From positions 180,001 to 244,000 of the forward strand of contig JAYJMM010000020.1 of assembly GCA_037349105.1 (NCBI GenBank): DNA of 64,000 nucleotides. Direction: 5' to 3'. How positions within the stretch are numbered: position 1 is the first letter of the stretch; the number at the start of each line of letters is the position of its first letter. The stretch is from Limnomonas spitsbergensis (taxonomy: Eukaryota; Chlorophyta; Chlorophyceae; Chlamydomonadales). Position numbers and translations under genes: made by a program. The notes beneath the pieces were generated by a model that searched no databases, had not been told where the DNA came from, and was given only the letters and a program-made list of their open reading frames with translations. Of the stretch, positions 20,501-26,585 are shown piece after piece.

Positions 20501-23500
20501 GCGGCGGTGTACGCCCTGGAGCAAGAGGGAGTGGTCCTGTTCGAACCCTTCGGAGGTATGTGCTCTGGGCTTGAGATGGTGCTTAGAGCAGGCATCCCGG
20601 TCATACAGTATCTGTACGCCGACACCAGTGCCACCATGCGGGAGATCGCGGGGGGAAGACTGGTGCAGCTGCACAAGCAATACCCGCTATTGCTCCCAGC
20701 GCCTGCTGTCGAGGGGGCGTTCAGGGCTTTGCCCCAGGACGTGTACTCCATTACTGCCCAGCACTTCATAGAGGCTGGGGCACAGCAAGGTCGCCAGTGG
20801 TTTATGGTAGCAGGATGGGAGTGCCATGACTTGTCGGCTGCAGGCAAGGGCAAGGGGCTCGAGGGGGCCAGGAGCAAGTCTTTCTTCCCGCTTATCAAGC
20901 TGCTCGGCTCCTTGCAGTTCCTGCAGAGGGCCAAGCCGCCAGCATACCTGATTGAAAATGTCGCTATGCAGCTAAACCAGAGGAGCGAGAACGCTAGTGT
21001 AGAGGCTTTCGGCGAGGTGTGCAGGATGCTGGGCAGGCCTTCCCTGTTTGATGCAGCGCAAGTGGGCTCCTATGCCCACCGCACGCGCAACTACTGGGGC
21101 AACCTAGCACCAGCTGCAGACATTGAGTTTGTTATCCAGGCATCGCATAGGCCGCACGACGGTATTGTGGATGACATCCTGGACGAGGGTAGTAGGGCGC
21201 AGGTCGTGGCCTGCCCCGATAACGGCGGGTACCGTATCAATGTGTCTGGGCAACCAAGGAGGGCGCTGCCCTGCCTCATGGCCACCCCCGCATCCTACGC
21301 TTTCCGGAACGGGCAGATCGGCATGGTTTTCAGGCCCATGGGGGGCCTGCAGGAACCAAATGCAAATGAAAGGGAGAGGGCCATGGGGTACGCAGTGGGG
21401 TCCACTTTGCCCCGCCCCGACTTCCCTGAAGGAGATAGGAGGGCCGCCTTGGGCAGGTGCATGGATGCTTGGGCTCTCGAGGCTTGGCTCACCATAGCCC
21501 TCGAGGCGGCCAAGATCATCCCTAGGGAGCTGGCCCGCAGGGCTGGTTTACCAGGCCCGGACCGCGACCCCGCTATCGGCATGACCCTGACGTCCACACA
21601 TTGCGCCCTAGCCAGTGCAGGCAAAGCATGCTCCGGCGAGGACGAAGCGGCAGCAACGTATCGGCAATGCTTGGGGGAGTCAGCGGCAGCAGACTGGGCG
21701 GATGCAGCCCAGGAGCCAGGTGGGCAGTCTGACCCAGACCCAGATCCCGTCCGGGTAGCTGACGACAAAGCAGGGGAGGTCGTGGACCCGCCAGGATGCG
21801 CAGCAGGGCCTGCAGCCCGGGTGGACGTATGGACAGACGTGCCAGTCCTGCACTACCTGCAATCAAAAATGCACCCCCCTGGGGCAGAAGCAGGGGAACA
21901 GGCCAGGGTGCAGCGCAGAGCCGCACCTTTCCAGTGGGAACCAGAGAGGGGGGGCGTGCTGATAAGGGTGATGCCAGACGGACGGCGGTGTGTAGTTCCC
22001 AGGCCCGAGGACAGACATGCAGTAATCAGGGAAGCTCATGCTAGCACCGGTCACTTCGGCAGCCACCGCACGGCCTTCATGATCCTGCAGCAGCACTGGT
22101 GGAGAGGGCTTAGAGCAGCGGTCAGGAAGGCTGTCCAGGAGTGCGGGGTGTGCGACAAGGCAAGGGCGTCCACGTTCAATCACACGCAGCCAGACCTGCA
22201 CCCACTCCCTATTGAGGGTTTATTTTTCCGCTGGGGTGTGGACCTGTGCGGGCCGTTCACTACCACGCCTAGGGGCAACCGGTACGTCATGGTGTGTGTA
22301 GAGCACTACTCCAAGTGGGTGGAGCTTATCCCCATCCCCAGCAAGGCGTCTGACGTGACGGCCTTGGCATTCTTCCAAAACGTGGTTGCACGGTTTGGGG
22401 GATGCGCAGAGGTGGTCACCGATCAGGGGACAGAGTTCCAGGGAGAGTTCCAAGACATGTTACTCGATTGCTTCATTGACCATCGCACCACCTCCGCCAA
22501 CCATCCCCAGGCGGATGGGCTATCCGAACGGGCTGTCCAGACCCTCAAGACGGGCTTGCGCAAGTGCTGCGGGGACGGGAGCAGCGATGACTCGTGGGAC
22601 AGGATGGTCCCGTGGGTGGCGCTGGGTTTCCGGTGCTCGCCTCAGCAGGCTACGCGCATGGCTCCCTACGAGGTACTGTACGGGCAGAAGCCAGTGTTCC
22701 CCTCCAAAGTCGGGGCAGACCTATGGAGCACAGCGCGAGTGGCAACAGTGGAGGAGGCCGCAGACCTGCTCCTCGCCAGGGTGGCCAGGATCAAGGAGGC
22801 CCTTCCGGTCGCGGGAGAGCACCTGAAGATCGCACAGCACCGGGACAAGTTGCGCTACGCCAGGATCCGCGGAGGAGGATATGTACCCCAGGTCAGGCGG
22901 TTCGCCGTTGGGGATTACGTGTACGTCCGGTACGCTTCGGAGCGGCGCAGCCTCGACCCCAAATCCAGGCCGGAAATCCTGCGGGTGCAGAGGCTGGGGG
23001 AGACGGGGGCGTTGGTGCTGGAGGGCGCCGATGGCTTGACCATAACAGAGAACGCAGTCAACTGCTCCCCGTGCCACCTCCCCAACCTGAAAGGCAGGGT
23101 GGATTTCAGCACCTCCAGGCCCAACGTCAGCCTGTCCTGCGAAGTCTGCCGCCTACCCGACCGGGAGGACGTCATGCTCCTGTGCGACGCATGCAACACC
23201 GGCTGGCACATGGACTGCCTCGCGCCAGCGCTCTACGCCATCCCCGAGGGCGATTGGATGTGCCCCAGGTGCGAGCCAGCATCAGGGACCAGCGTGACGG
23301 GCCCGGCCGCAGCAGCAGTACCGAACAAACCAGCCCATCACGAGGAGACAGCGCCCCGGGCAACCAGGGCAGCCGCCAGAGCAGCCCAGGAGACAGGAGC
23401 CATGGACAAGCCAGAGGTGGAGGTCATGGCCACCAATCCGGCCACTAAACAGATGGAGCGGGGCATCGCCAGGCCCATGCCCAACGGGCTGTATGACATT

Positions 23501-23608
23501 TCATACACAACGGGCAGAGGAGAAGCCAACGTCACCCCCAGGGCAGTTCAGCGCGGGGCCAAAGCGGCCACCGACGCAGCCAGAGCAGAGGAGGAGACAG
23601 CTGCCTAG
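14501..23608 (+). CDS. ORF3: pol polyprotein (Zn fingers, RT, RNase H, DNMT3-like MTase, integrase, PHD)
   Basis: The frame is open from 14,306 (a GTG); the first ATG is at 14,501, 60 bp after the ORF2 stop, so it may start there or be reached by a -1 shift from ORF2. Order by position: ordered domain of unknown family (14,650-16,050); acidic linker; PHD/RING-like Cys-rich block (16,895-17,200); two CX2CX4HX4C knuckles (17,243-17,284 and 17,312-17,353); basic region; hydrophobic segment (18,266-18,331); reverse transcriptase (about 18,600-19,600); RNase H (about 19,720-20,090); DNMT3-like methyltransferase (about 20,520-21,520); integrase (about 22,000-23,090); PHD finger (23,138-23,272); basic tail. 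All RT, RNase H and integrase catalytic residues I look for are present, so this copy may be active. At about 3,000 residues it is more than twice the length of usual Ty3/gypsy pol. Confidence 0.9.
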   Translation: MQEEVPSEREQWWEPEEPQNPDHWGNSDLSAVEDAEDLDAPGPGPGEPWPRHCFVQWYPAGTDMPEVAATAAMITLPGAGADGLCRLQNHWCVPRGEVICVDRQAAMQAVARLVFPMDAVTAGLLAAAIKGHIRPSTAMEEFMSSTWPTPLYANCVSELLGSVVKEGITAAEEQFRTSQEIPDAARAYGMWQHAHDGFMRTPWAENCVMTLARHPCLANQAVCVPTQAAARQAYALAALRDHSGYDGAGILHPGTPRQCPEIVERGQDIAREVMGQGVPWGYEPGDARVAIPVRLAVAHYHEDLEGQWPHPAPRAWIHMHATRDDQPVWFFFKTATQVQSDRFPSVERAEEHAVSTFRGTDPAVWTIMMMALNRTLLPGQMSAAVHNIEIVDELWAPQERADCPTHVSAHCTPAAGATAWQGEQALTLSTFAQGRLQSCLQQWMRVEQAAYYNGVPSILLPHWSAPAATVRLWWQRHPRGAVTLHPLFSGSNHDEALRDLTGLLDRGIADRQETPRGRWGAFRETTSPGSTHSPDETTLNMQPSSREHSFFTSLRGGNYEVDWPESDEDNSLAGLPQLLHDSDSEEEPAATAGHTAPPEGRVAVPGEHTAPSAGHMQGDSQQSRATEGRPEPAATLGFQADTSPSWSRGLSDTNSEASNPDPEDPGAPRLAAEGEPDHRSADLSKEQWDDELRQFVAQRDRQRLEGGAPWPVLQGGPEPRGGRIEASLRYRLSMVPDPSPDPRLQGRNQAAEERRQAFRGRLGALSEAQPPELKGDPGTDGAGTSGQSSGSGQERKEPCAGCDQARAGERVIWCSACGLAWHDLCMRTPRTGAARVCQFCMTPEARLPSCLGCGESIGPTEQPSRRCCRCHAKACGTCMDKPGIGGTRRGVWACCGCSDAVPPAWGHHSVHSEPCERCGKKGHDYHACPAPRLREGRCAICFHQGHLAMACPERNQSLGFIRQRQMEEDSRLGVRWWCSAQEALPGEREVVFKAAHSRATISDVRQAIEERRQDEANQARRGEQRPVPFREWYRETADQPLQPSMHAVQYAQILSIGAELIKANDEGRWPEAGEPLDDWPVEWGVPERTSLWNYQAIQRTMLQPHKLGRQPRSAARSSSSARAQTVSPEGAYRSAAGCTGPTAAEGHQTPTSRGENRPADSSKVRAAAARRARNARTRARQRRRKAAARDASNSTGCPSPPTRISQVELEISWREGPEDQGPPAAPSPAAPAGPQPSPRQQPACKGLLPCTAFRGLLACLCHLALVWLLLSCLPGAQASGRGVRGGGFTAGQGAFVCSREAAAKLEPGWLRPPVDMPAPRPPRPQSTWDQGTSNAGPQAVTGEPLAGGVIDMFQPGGVVHAPSEYVKTEEGWLLGKHPDFTGEQQEQLEQSLRDRQGAFAYSMLELPGYCGAEGEFTLALEDEHSSCFQKARDMPPPKAAIFKEKCQPMIEAGIIVRVPKGGPIKFAANSVVAAKKCAETGEWSDHRIAHDMRRMNLRTAKQEFAIPRMETIFQNLGTAKVFSKVDLRSGFMQIPIKVEDQPKTAFWMGPELWMYTKLNFGLRNGPPFFQRMMEEEIARAGLSSFCVAFIDDLLVYSDTPADHIRHVELMLDMLHAVGLRAHPDKSLFGCATVEYLGHNVSAQGLTPHAAKIAAVMALPEPASVKNIQEVMGFLNFYRCYIPDFSRKAACINALLVKGVPFVWGPEQAQAFQLIKTEMCEGGRVLRRPDYSGTGPDGKGPPRPFLLYTDFSKQGIGAVLGQCDDSGREYMVACTSRSLNKSEKNYSSFQGEMLAAVYAARTYRHMLFGCKVHLVTDHEPLTYLMDNQALVGQHARWALMLQELDITIVHRSGACHQNADIPSRSPLPSSDDRTGARLDDVAPEPHNPSGVTCGAHVAMLTGLGRVNQWHADQVVRLAQEGRRGVRRLRAAETACTVAPCGQAISSAKDEDDEQAQPASTAERAFNSRARARDLINNVLTDLPRSTPAHLHAGVDTACLPTAAVYALEQEGVVLFEPFGGMCSGLEMVLRAGIPVIQYLYADTSATMREIAGGRLVQLHKQYPLLLPAPAVEGAFRALPQDVYSITAQHFIEAGAQQGRQWFMVAGWECHDLSAAGKGKGLEGARSKSFFPLIKLLGSLQFLQRAKPPAYLIENVAMQLNQRSENASVEAFGEVCRMLGRPSLFDAAQVGSYAHRTRNYWGNLAPAADIEFVIQASHRPHDGIVDDILDEGSRAQVVACPDNGGYRINVSGQPRRALPCLMATPASYAFRNGQIGMVFRPMGGLQEPNANERERAMGYAVGSTLPRPDFPEGDRRAALGRCMDAWALEAWLTIALEAAKIIPRELARRAGLPGPDRDPAIGMTLTSTHCALASAGKACSGEDEAAATYRQCLGESAAADWADAAQEPGGQSDPDPDPVRVADDKAGEVVDPPGCAAGPAARVDVWTDVPVLHYLQSKMHPPGAEAGEQARVQRRAAPFQWEPERGGVLIRVMPDGRRCVVPRPEDRHAVIREAHASTGHFGSHRTAFMILQQHWWRGLRAAVRKAVQECGVCDKARASTFNHTQPDLHPLPIEGLFFRWGVDLCGPFTTTPRGNRYVMVCVEHYSKWVELIPIPSKASDVTALAFFQNVVARFGGCAEVVTDQGTEFQGEFQDMLLDCFIDHRTTSANHPQADGLSERAVQTLKTGLRKCCGDGSSDDSWDRMVPWVALGFRCSPQQATRMAPYEVLYGQKPVFPSKVGADLWSTARVATVEEAADLLLARVARIKEALPVAGEHLKIAQHRDKLRYARIRGGGYVPQVRRFAVGDYVYVRYASERRSLDPKSRPEILRVQRLGETGALVLEGADGLTITENAVNCSPCHLPNLKGRVDFSTSRPNVSLSCEVCRLPDREDVMLLCDACNTGWHMDCLAPALYAIPEGDWMCPRCEPASGTSVTGPAAAAVPNKPAHHEETAPRATRAAARAAQETGAMDKPEVEVMATNPATKQMERGIARPMPNGLYDISYTTGRGEANVTPRAVQRGAKAATDAARAEEETAA
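14650..16050 (+). other. Uncharacterised ordered domain in ORF3
   Basis: About 465 residues with evenly spaced hydrophobic and aromatic residues, including W-rich pieces (HCFVQWYPAGTDM, QPVWFFFKTATQ, VRLWWQRHPRG), stand out from the low-complexity flanks. I do not recognise the family. It lies after the ORF2 linker and before the Zn-finger block, so it may be a second capsid-like or nucleic-acid-binding module. Confidence 0.5.
16895..17353 (+). other. Cys-rich block: PHD/RING-like fingers plus two zinc knuckles
   Basis: The block opens C-A-G-C and continues W-C-S-A-C-G-L-A-W-H-D-L-C, which fits the C4HC3 spacing of a PHD-like finger. Further CX2C pairs follow up to about 17,200. Two retroviral-type knuckles then follow: CERCGKKGHDYHAC (17,243-17,284) and CAICFHQGHLAMAC (17,312-17,353). 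Knuckles normally bind nucleic acid. A PHD-like finger this close to them is unusual. Confidence 0.65.
18266..18331 (+). other. Hydrophobic, signal-anchor-like segment upstream of RT
   Basis: Codons at 18,266-18,331 encode about 22 mostly hydrophobic residues (LLACLCHLALVWLLLSCLPG), followed by A-Q-A-S-G, which looks like a signal-peptidase site. A segment like this inside a polyprotein may be a membrane anchor, or a buried strand next to a processing site. Confidence 0.45.
18600..20090 (+). other. Ty3/gypsy reverse transcriptase and RNase H domains
   Basis: The RT shows K-V-D-L-R-S-G-F (first catalytic Asp, about 19,075), L-N-F-G-L-R-N-G-P and A-F-I-D-D-L-L-V-Y-S (the DD pair at 19,271-19,276). 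The connection contains LGHNVSAQGLTP and E-V-M-G-F-L-N-F-Y-R-C-Y-I, diagnostic of Ty3/gypsy. RNase H has Y-T-D-F-S (Asp at 19,745), F-Q-G-E-M-L-A, V-T-D-H-E-P-L and H-Q-N-A-D-I-P-S-R, covering the D-E-D-D set. No inactivating change is seen. Confidence 0.95.
20522..21520 (+). other. DNMT3-like C5-cytosine methyltransferase domain
   Basis: The motifs follow the order of C5-MTases. Motif I reads L-F-E-P-F-G-G-M-C-S-G (from 20,537; SAM binding). Motif IV reads A-G-W-E-C-H-D-L-S with the candidate catalytic Cys at 20,822-20,824, then a Gly/Lys-rich loop and SFFPLIKLL. Motif VI is I-E-N-V (20,951-20,962). A motif VIII-like stretch reads Y-A-H-R-T-R-N-Y-W-G-N-L (about 21,071-21,103). Motifs IX/X read R-A-L-P-C-L-M-A-T-P and E-R-E-R-A-M-G-Y-A-V-G (about 21,260-21,400). 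The C-x-D-L-S and H-R-x-R-x-x-W-G-N-L forms are typical of DNMT3. The residue before the catalytic Cys is Glu, not the usual Pro. The domain has no stops, sits in frame between RNase H and integrase, and would be released or act as part of pol. Confidence 0.88.
21990..23090 (+). other. DDE integrase with HHCC zinc domain
   Basis: The N-terminal zinc domain has H-A-S-T-G-H followed by C-G-V-C (about 22,035-22,160). The catalytic core has W-G-V-D-L-C-G (Asp at 22,241), V-V-T-D-Q-G-T-E-F (Asp at 22,421) and H-P-Q-A-D-G-L-S-E-R (Glu at 22,526), with 34 residues between the second Asp and the Glu. A GPY/F-like C-terminal part follows (Y-G-Q-K-P-V-F-P). There is no chromodomain. A 4-bp target duplication is compatible with a DDE enzyme. 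I see no tyrosine-recombinase motif set in the element. Confidence 0.93.
23138..23272 (+). other. PHD finger at the C-terminus of pol
   Basis: About 45 residues follow the C4HC3 pattern: C-E-V-C, then L-L-C-D-A-C, G-W-H-M-D-C and W-M-C-P-R-C. The L-C-D-x-C and W-H-x-x-C pieces are textbook PHD. PHD fingers read histone H3 tails. In chromoviruses the same place after the integrase core is held by a chromodomain that directs integration, so a targeting role is a reasonable inference. Confidence 0.9.
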
Positions 23609-24565
23609 GGGCAGACAGCCAAGGGGGACAGGGAGGGATAATAGCCATAGAACCGCCACAGGGCCAGCCACCTGTAGCGGCGGGTTGGGAGAAGCACCGC
23701 TGCTACTGCACACGTCTCTTGTAGCTTAGGGCCAGGTGTCAACGGTGCAGTGGGGCGAGAGCAGCGGGTTTCCGTGTTCCTACGAAGAGCTGAGGGTTGA
23801 ATAACAGGAGAAGTCTGTAGACCCGGATGAGCCCCACTGAAGATTCGGTTCATTCTCATGCGACCCGCTGTAGATTCCTGATGGTTTCTGTGGAATTCTG
23901 GTTTCTGATGGTTTCCAATGCATTCTGATTTCTGATGGTTTCTGTGGAATTCTGGTTTCTGATGGTTCCGATGCGTTCTGATTTCTGAGGGTTTCTGTGG
24001 AATTCTGGTTTCTGATGGTTCCGATGCGTTCTGATTTCTGAGGGTTTCTGTGGAATTCTGGTTTCTGATGGTTCCGATGCGTTCTGATTTCTGAGGGTTT
24101 CTGTGGAATTCTGATTTCTGATGGTTTCCGATGCGTTCTGATTTCTGAGGGATTCTGACAATTTCTGATGGATTCTGAGGGCCGCTGGCTTCCCGTAGTT
24201 CTGATGGTTTTTCAGGGGTTCTGACCCTTTCTTGACTTCCAAACAAGCGTGACAATGGTGAAGGTACCGGATTCTGTATGCCCTGATCAGGCCAGAAAGA
24301 GACCGGGAACCCAGAGGCCTGAGTCGAGTTTCAGTGAGTATTCTTTAGTGAATTTCCTTGTGTTAATTTCCTGCAGTGGATTTTCTTCAGTGGATTTCTT
24401 TTGTTCAAACCGACTGGTTGGATTGCAGTCAGGTGTTTAGGAGGGTTCCGTGTTAGGGAACTGACCAGTTCTGAGTGTACATATTTTCCGATCTCAGTTT
24501 CAGTACCACCCCTAGTCCGGCTCCCCACGCACGCCCGGTGTGCGTTTCGTGAGGAGCGGGGGGCG
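23609..24565 (+). other. 3' untranslated part of the giant element with 53-bp repeats
   Basis: Between about 23,876 and 24,200 a 53-bp unit recurs, with 'tctggtttctgatggttccg' starting at 23,951, 24,004 and 24,057 exactly, and degenerate copies on both sides. The minus-strand frames 23,605-24,255 are translations of this repeat and not genes. The rest, up to B1, shows no coding sequence. Confidence 0.75.
24551..24565 (+). promoter_or_regulatory. Putative polypurine tract directly before B1
   Basis: A GAGGAGCGGGGGGCG stretch, purine apart from two C, ends exactly where B1 begins. Plus-strand priming tracts sit directly upstream of the 3' LTR, so conventional LTR borders would be B-gc-A rather than A-B. 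Confidence 0.55.
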
Positions 24566-24807
24566 AGTAAAGTAGGGGCGGTACCCACAGCTAGGGGCGC
24601 CCGGGTAGGCCAGCCTTATCCCAGCCTTAGCTCTTATGAGGTACGCTGTACCAAGTTACCCCTTTACAGCCCTTGTACCTCAGCAGTGTAGTACAAGAGG
24701 CACGTGTGTACAGGTGTTGAACCTTAGTTGTGAGTACTTTGAGCCTCTCTAAGGCAGTAAGGACAGCTTACACCATTTTGGCACGGTTACTGCTTTATGG
24801 TGCGACA
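24566..24807 (+). repeat. Repeat segment B1
   Basis: 242 bp starting AGTAAAGTAGGGG and ending GGTGCGACA, identical by eye to 25,453-25,694 and 26,340-26,581. It is the missing right part of A1. The border shares a GCG microhomology with the end of A. Confidence 0.95.
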
Positions 24808-24809
24808 GC

Positions 24810-25694
24810 TGTCACGGTATAATGCAGTATACGTGCCAAAACCGTAGGGACCACTGACGCGTCCCCGTAGACTCCGCAGCTTCCCTGCGGAGCCCCCTTT
24901 TTAGGGTTAGGAGCCCAGCTTCCCACTTTCGGGAAGGTCTGAGGCAGGGTTTCCCGTACTCAGTGCATAGGGCTTGCCGGGACCTTTGAATCCCGGCTTG
25001 CACGCTTGACGTTCACTTCGTTCCTTTTAAGTGGACAGGCCTCTATTTGTAACCAGCACCGGCTAGATCTCGGAGACCTAACCAGTGAAGTGCATCAAAG
25101 CCAGTACCACTAAGCCAGTCAAGCCTAGAACAGCGACCCCGCCTTCTAGCAAGCACGAGAACACCTAGCCCGAAGCCCAGCCCTGCCTAGGACTACGTCG
25201 TCCGCAGTCTACGGCTACGGCTCCGCCCGCTACACGCGGTAAGTGACTCATAACGACCTGCAGGGTTCGCTACCCGACAGGCCTTTAGTCGCAGCTCTAC
25301 AAGCGACCAGCTCCACGCCTGTCACCTAGAAGTTCCAACCACAGCTTAACGCGCTGCGCATTCGCGGCCGGCGTGTAGACGCTGAGTCCGCCCGTAGGTG
25401 TCCGCCACTCAGTGGGGAAGAAGTCCACCACGGACCCGAAGCAACCATCGCGAGTAAAGTAGGGGCGGTACCCACAGCTAGGGGCGCCCGGGTAGGCCAG
25501 CCTTATCCCAGCCTTAGCTCTTATGAGGTACGCTGTACCAAGTTACCCCTTTACAGCCCTTGTACCTCAGCAGTGTAGTACAAGAGGCACGTGTGTACAG
25601 GTGTTGAACCTTAGTTGTGAGTACTTTGAGCCTCTCTAAGGCAGTAAGGACAGCTTACACCATTTTGGCACGGTTACTGCTTTATGGTGCGACA
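24810..25694 (+). repeat. Full repeat A2B2 (885 bp)
   Basis: TGTCAC...GCGACA with TG...CA ends. It is preceded and followed by a GC dinucleotide joining it to B1 and A3. It carries imperfect inverted ends of about 28 bp. Confidence 0.95.
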
Positions 25695-25696
25695 GC

Positions 25697-26581
25697 TGTC
25701 ACGGTATAATGCAGTATACGTGCCAAAACCGTAGGGACCACTGACGCGTCCCCGTAGACTCCGCAGCTTCCCTGCGGAGCCCCCTTTTTAGGGTTAGGAG
25801 CCCAGCTTCCCACTTTCGGGAAGGTCTGAGGCAGGGTTTCCCGTACTCAGTGCATAGGGCTTGCCGGGACCTTTGAATCCCGGCTTGCACGCTTGACGTT
25901 CACTTCGTTCCTTTTAAGTGGACAGGCCTCTATTTGTAACCAGCACCGGCTAGATCTCGGAGACCTAACCAGTGAAGTGCATCAAAGCCAGTACCACTAA
26001 GCCAGTCAAGCCTAGAACAGCGACCCCGCCTTCTAGCAAGCACGAGAACACCTAGCCCGAAGCCCAGCCCTGCCTAGGACTACGTCGTCCGCAGTCTACG
26101 GCTACGGCTCCGCCCGCTACACGCGGTAAGTGACTCATAACGACCTGCAGGGTTCGCTACCCGACAGGCCTTTAGTCGCAGCTCTACAAGCGACCAGCTC
26201 CACGCCTGTCACCTAGAAGTTCCAACCACAGCTTAACGCGCTGCGCATTCGCGGCCGGCGTGTAGACGCTGAGTCCGCCCGTAGGTGTCCGCCACTCAGT
26301 GGGGAAGAAGTCCACCACGGACCCGAAGCAACCATCGCGAGTAAAGTAGGGGCGGTACCCACAGCTAGGGGCGCCCGGGTAGGCCAGCCTTATCCCAGCC
26401 TTAGCTCTTATGAGGTACGCTGTACCAAGTTACCCCTTTACAGCCCTTGTACCTCAGCAGTGTAGTACAAGAGGCACGTGTGTACAGGTGTTGAACCTTA
26501 GTTGTGAGTACTTTGAGCCTCTCTAAGGCAGTAAGGACAGCTTACACCATTTTGGCACGGTTACTGCTTTATGGTGCGACA
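25697..26581 (+). repeat. Full repeat A3B3 (885 bp), right end of element
   Basis: This is a third copy, exactly 887 bp after A2B2. Its last base (26,581) is followed by the TATG target duplication at 26,582-26,585. Confidence 0.95.
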
Positions 26582-26585
26582 TATG
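26582..26585. repeat. Right target-site duplication TATG
   Basis: It matches 5809-5812 and fixes both borders of the giant element. Confidence 0.9.

Larger units (their letters stand above)
5813..26581 (+). mobile_element. Giant Ty3/gypsy-type retroelement with DNA methyltransferase and split repeats
   Basis: This 20,769-bp element is flanked by TATG target duplications. Its order is A1 (643 bp), internal region, B1 (242 bp), gc, A2B2 (885 bp), gc, A3B3 (885 bp). A1, A2 and A3 look identical, as do B1, B2 and B3, so the insertion is recent. The internal region has a primer-site candidate directly after A1, three long plus-strand frames, a 53-bp tandem repeat, and a purine-rich tract directly before B1. 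RT, RNase H and integrase are of Ty3/gypsy type. Unusual features are its size, a DNMT3-like methyltransferase between RNase H and integrase, a PHD finger after the integrase, and the split arrangement of the repeats. Elements of the DIRS/PAT group have split repeats but use a tyrosine recombinase, which I do not see here. Confidence 0.92.

Noticed and set aside
5815..25890. 63-codon minus-strand frame repeated three times (5815, 24,812 and 25,699)
   Set aside because: It lies wholly inside the A segment, so it recurs because the repeat does. It has no motif.
5813..26581. Tyrosine recombinase, expected for a split-repeat (DIRS/PAT) element
   Set aside because: I saw no R...H-x-R...Y arrangement in the three ORFs; the DDE integrase is complete. 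I cannot exclude a strongly diverged one.
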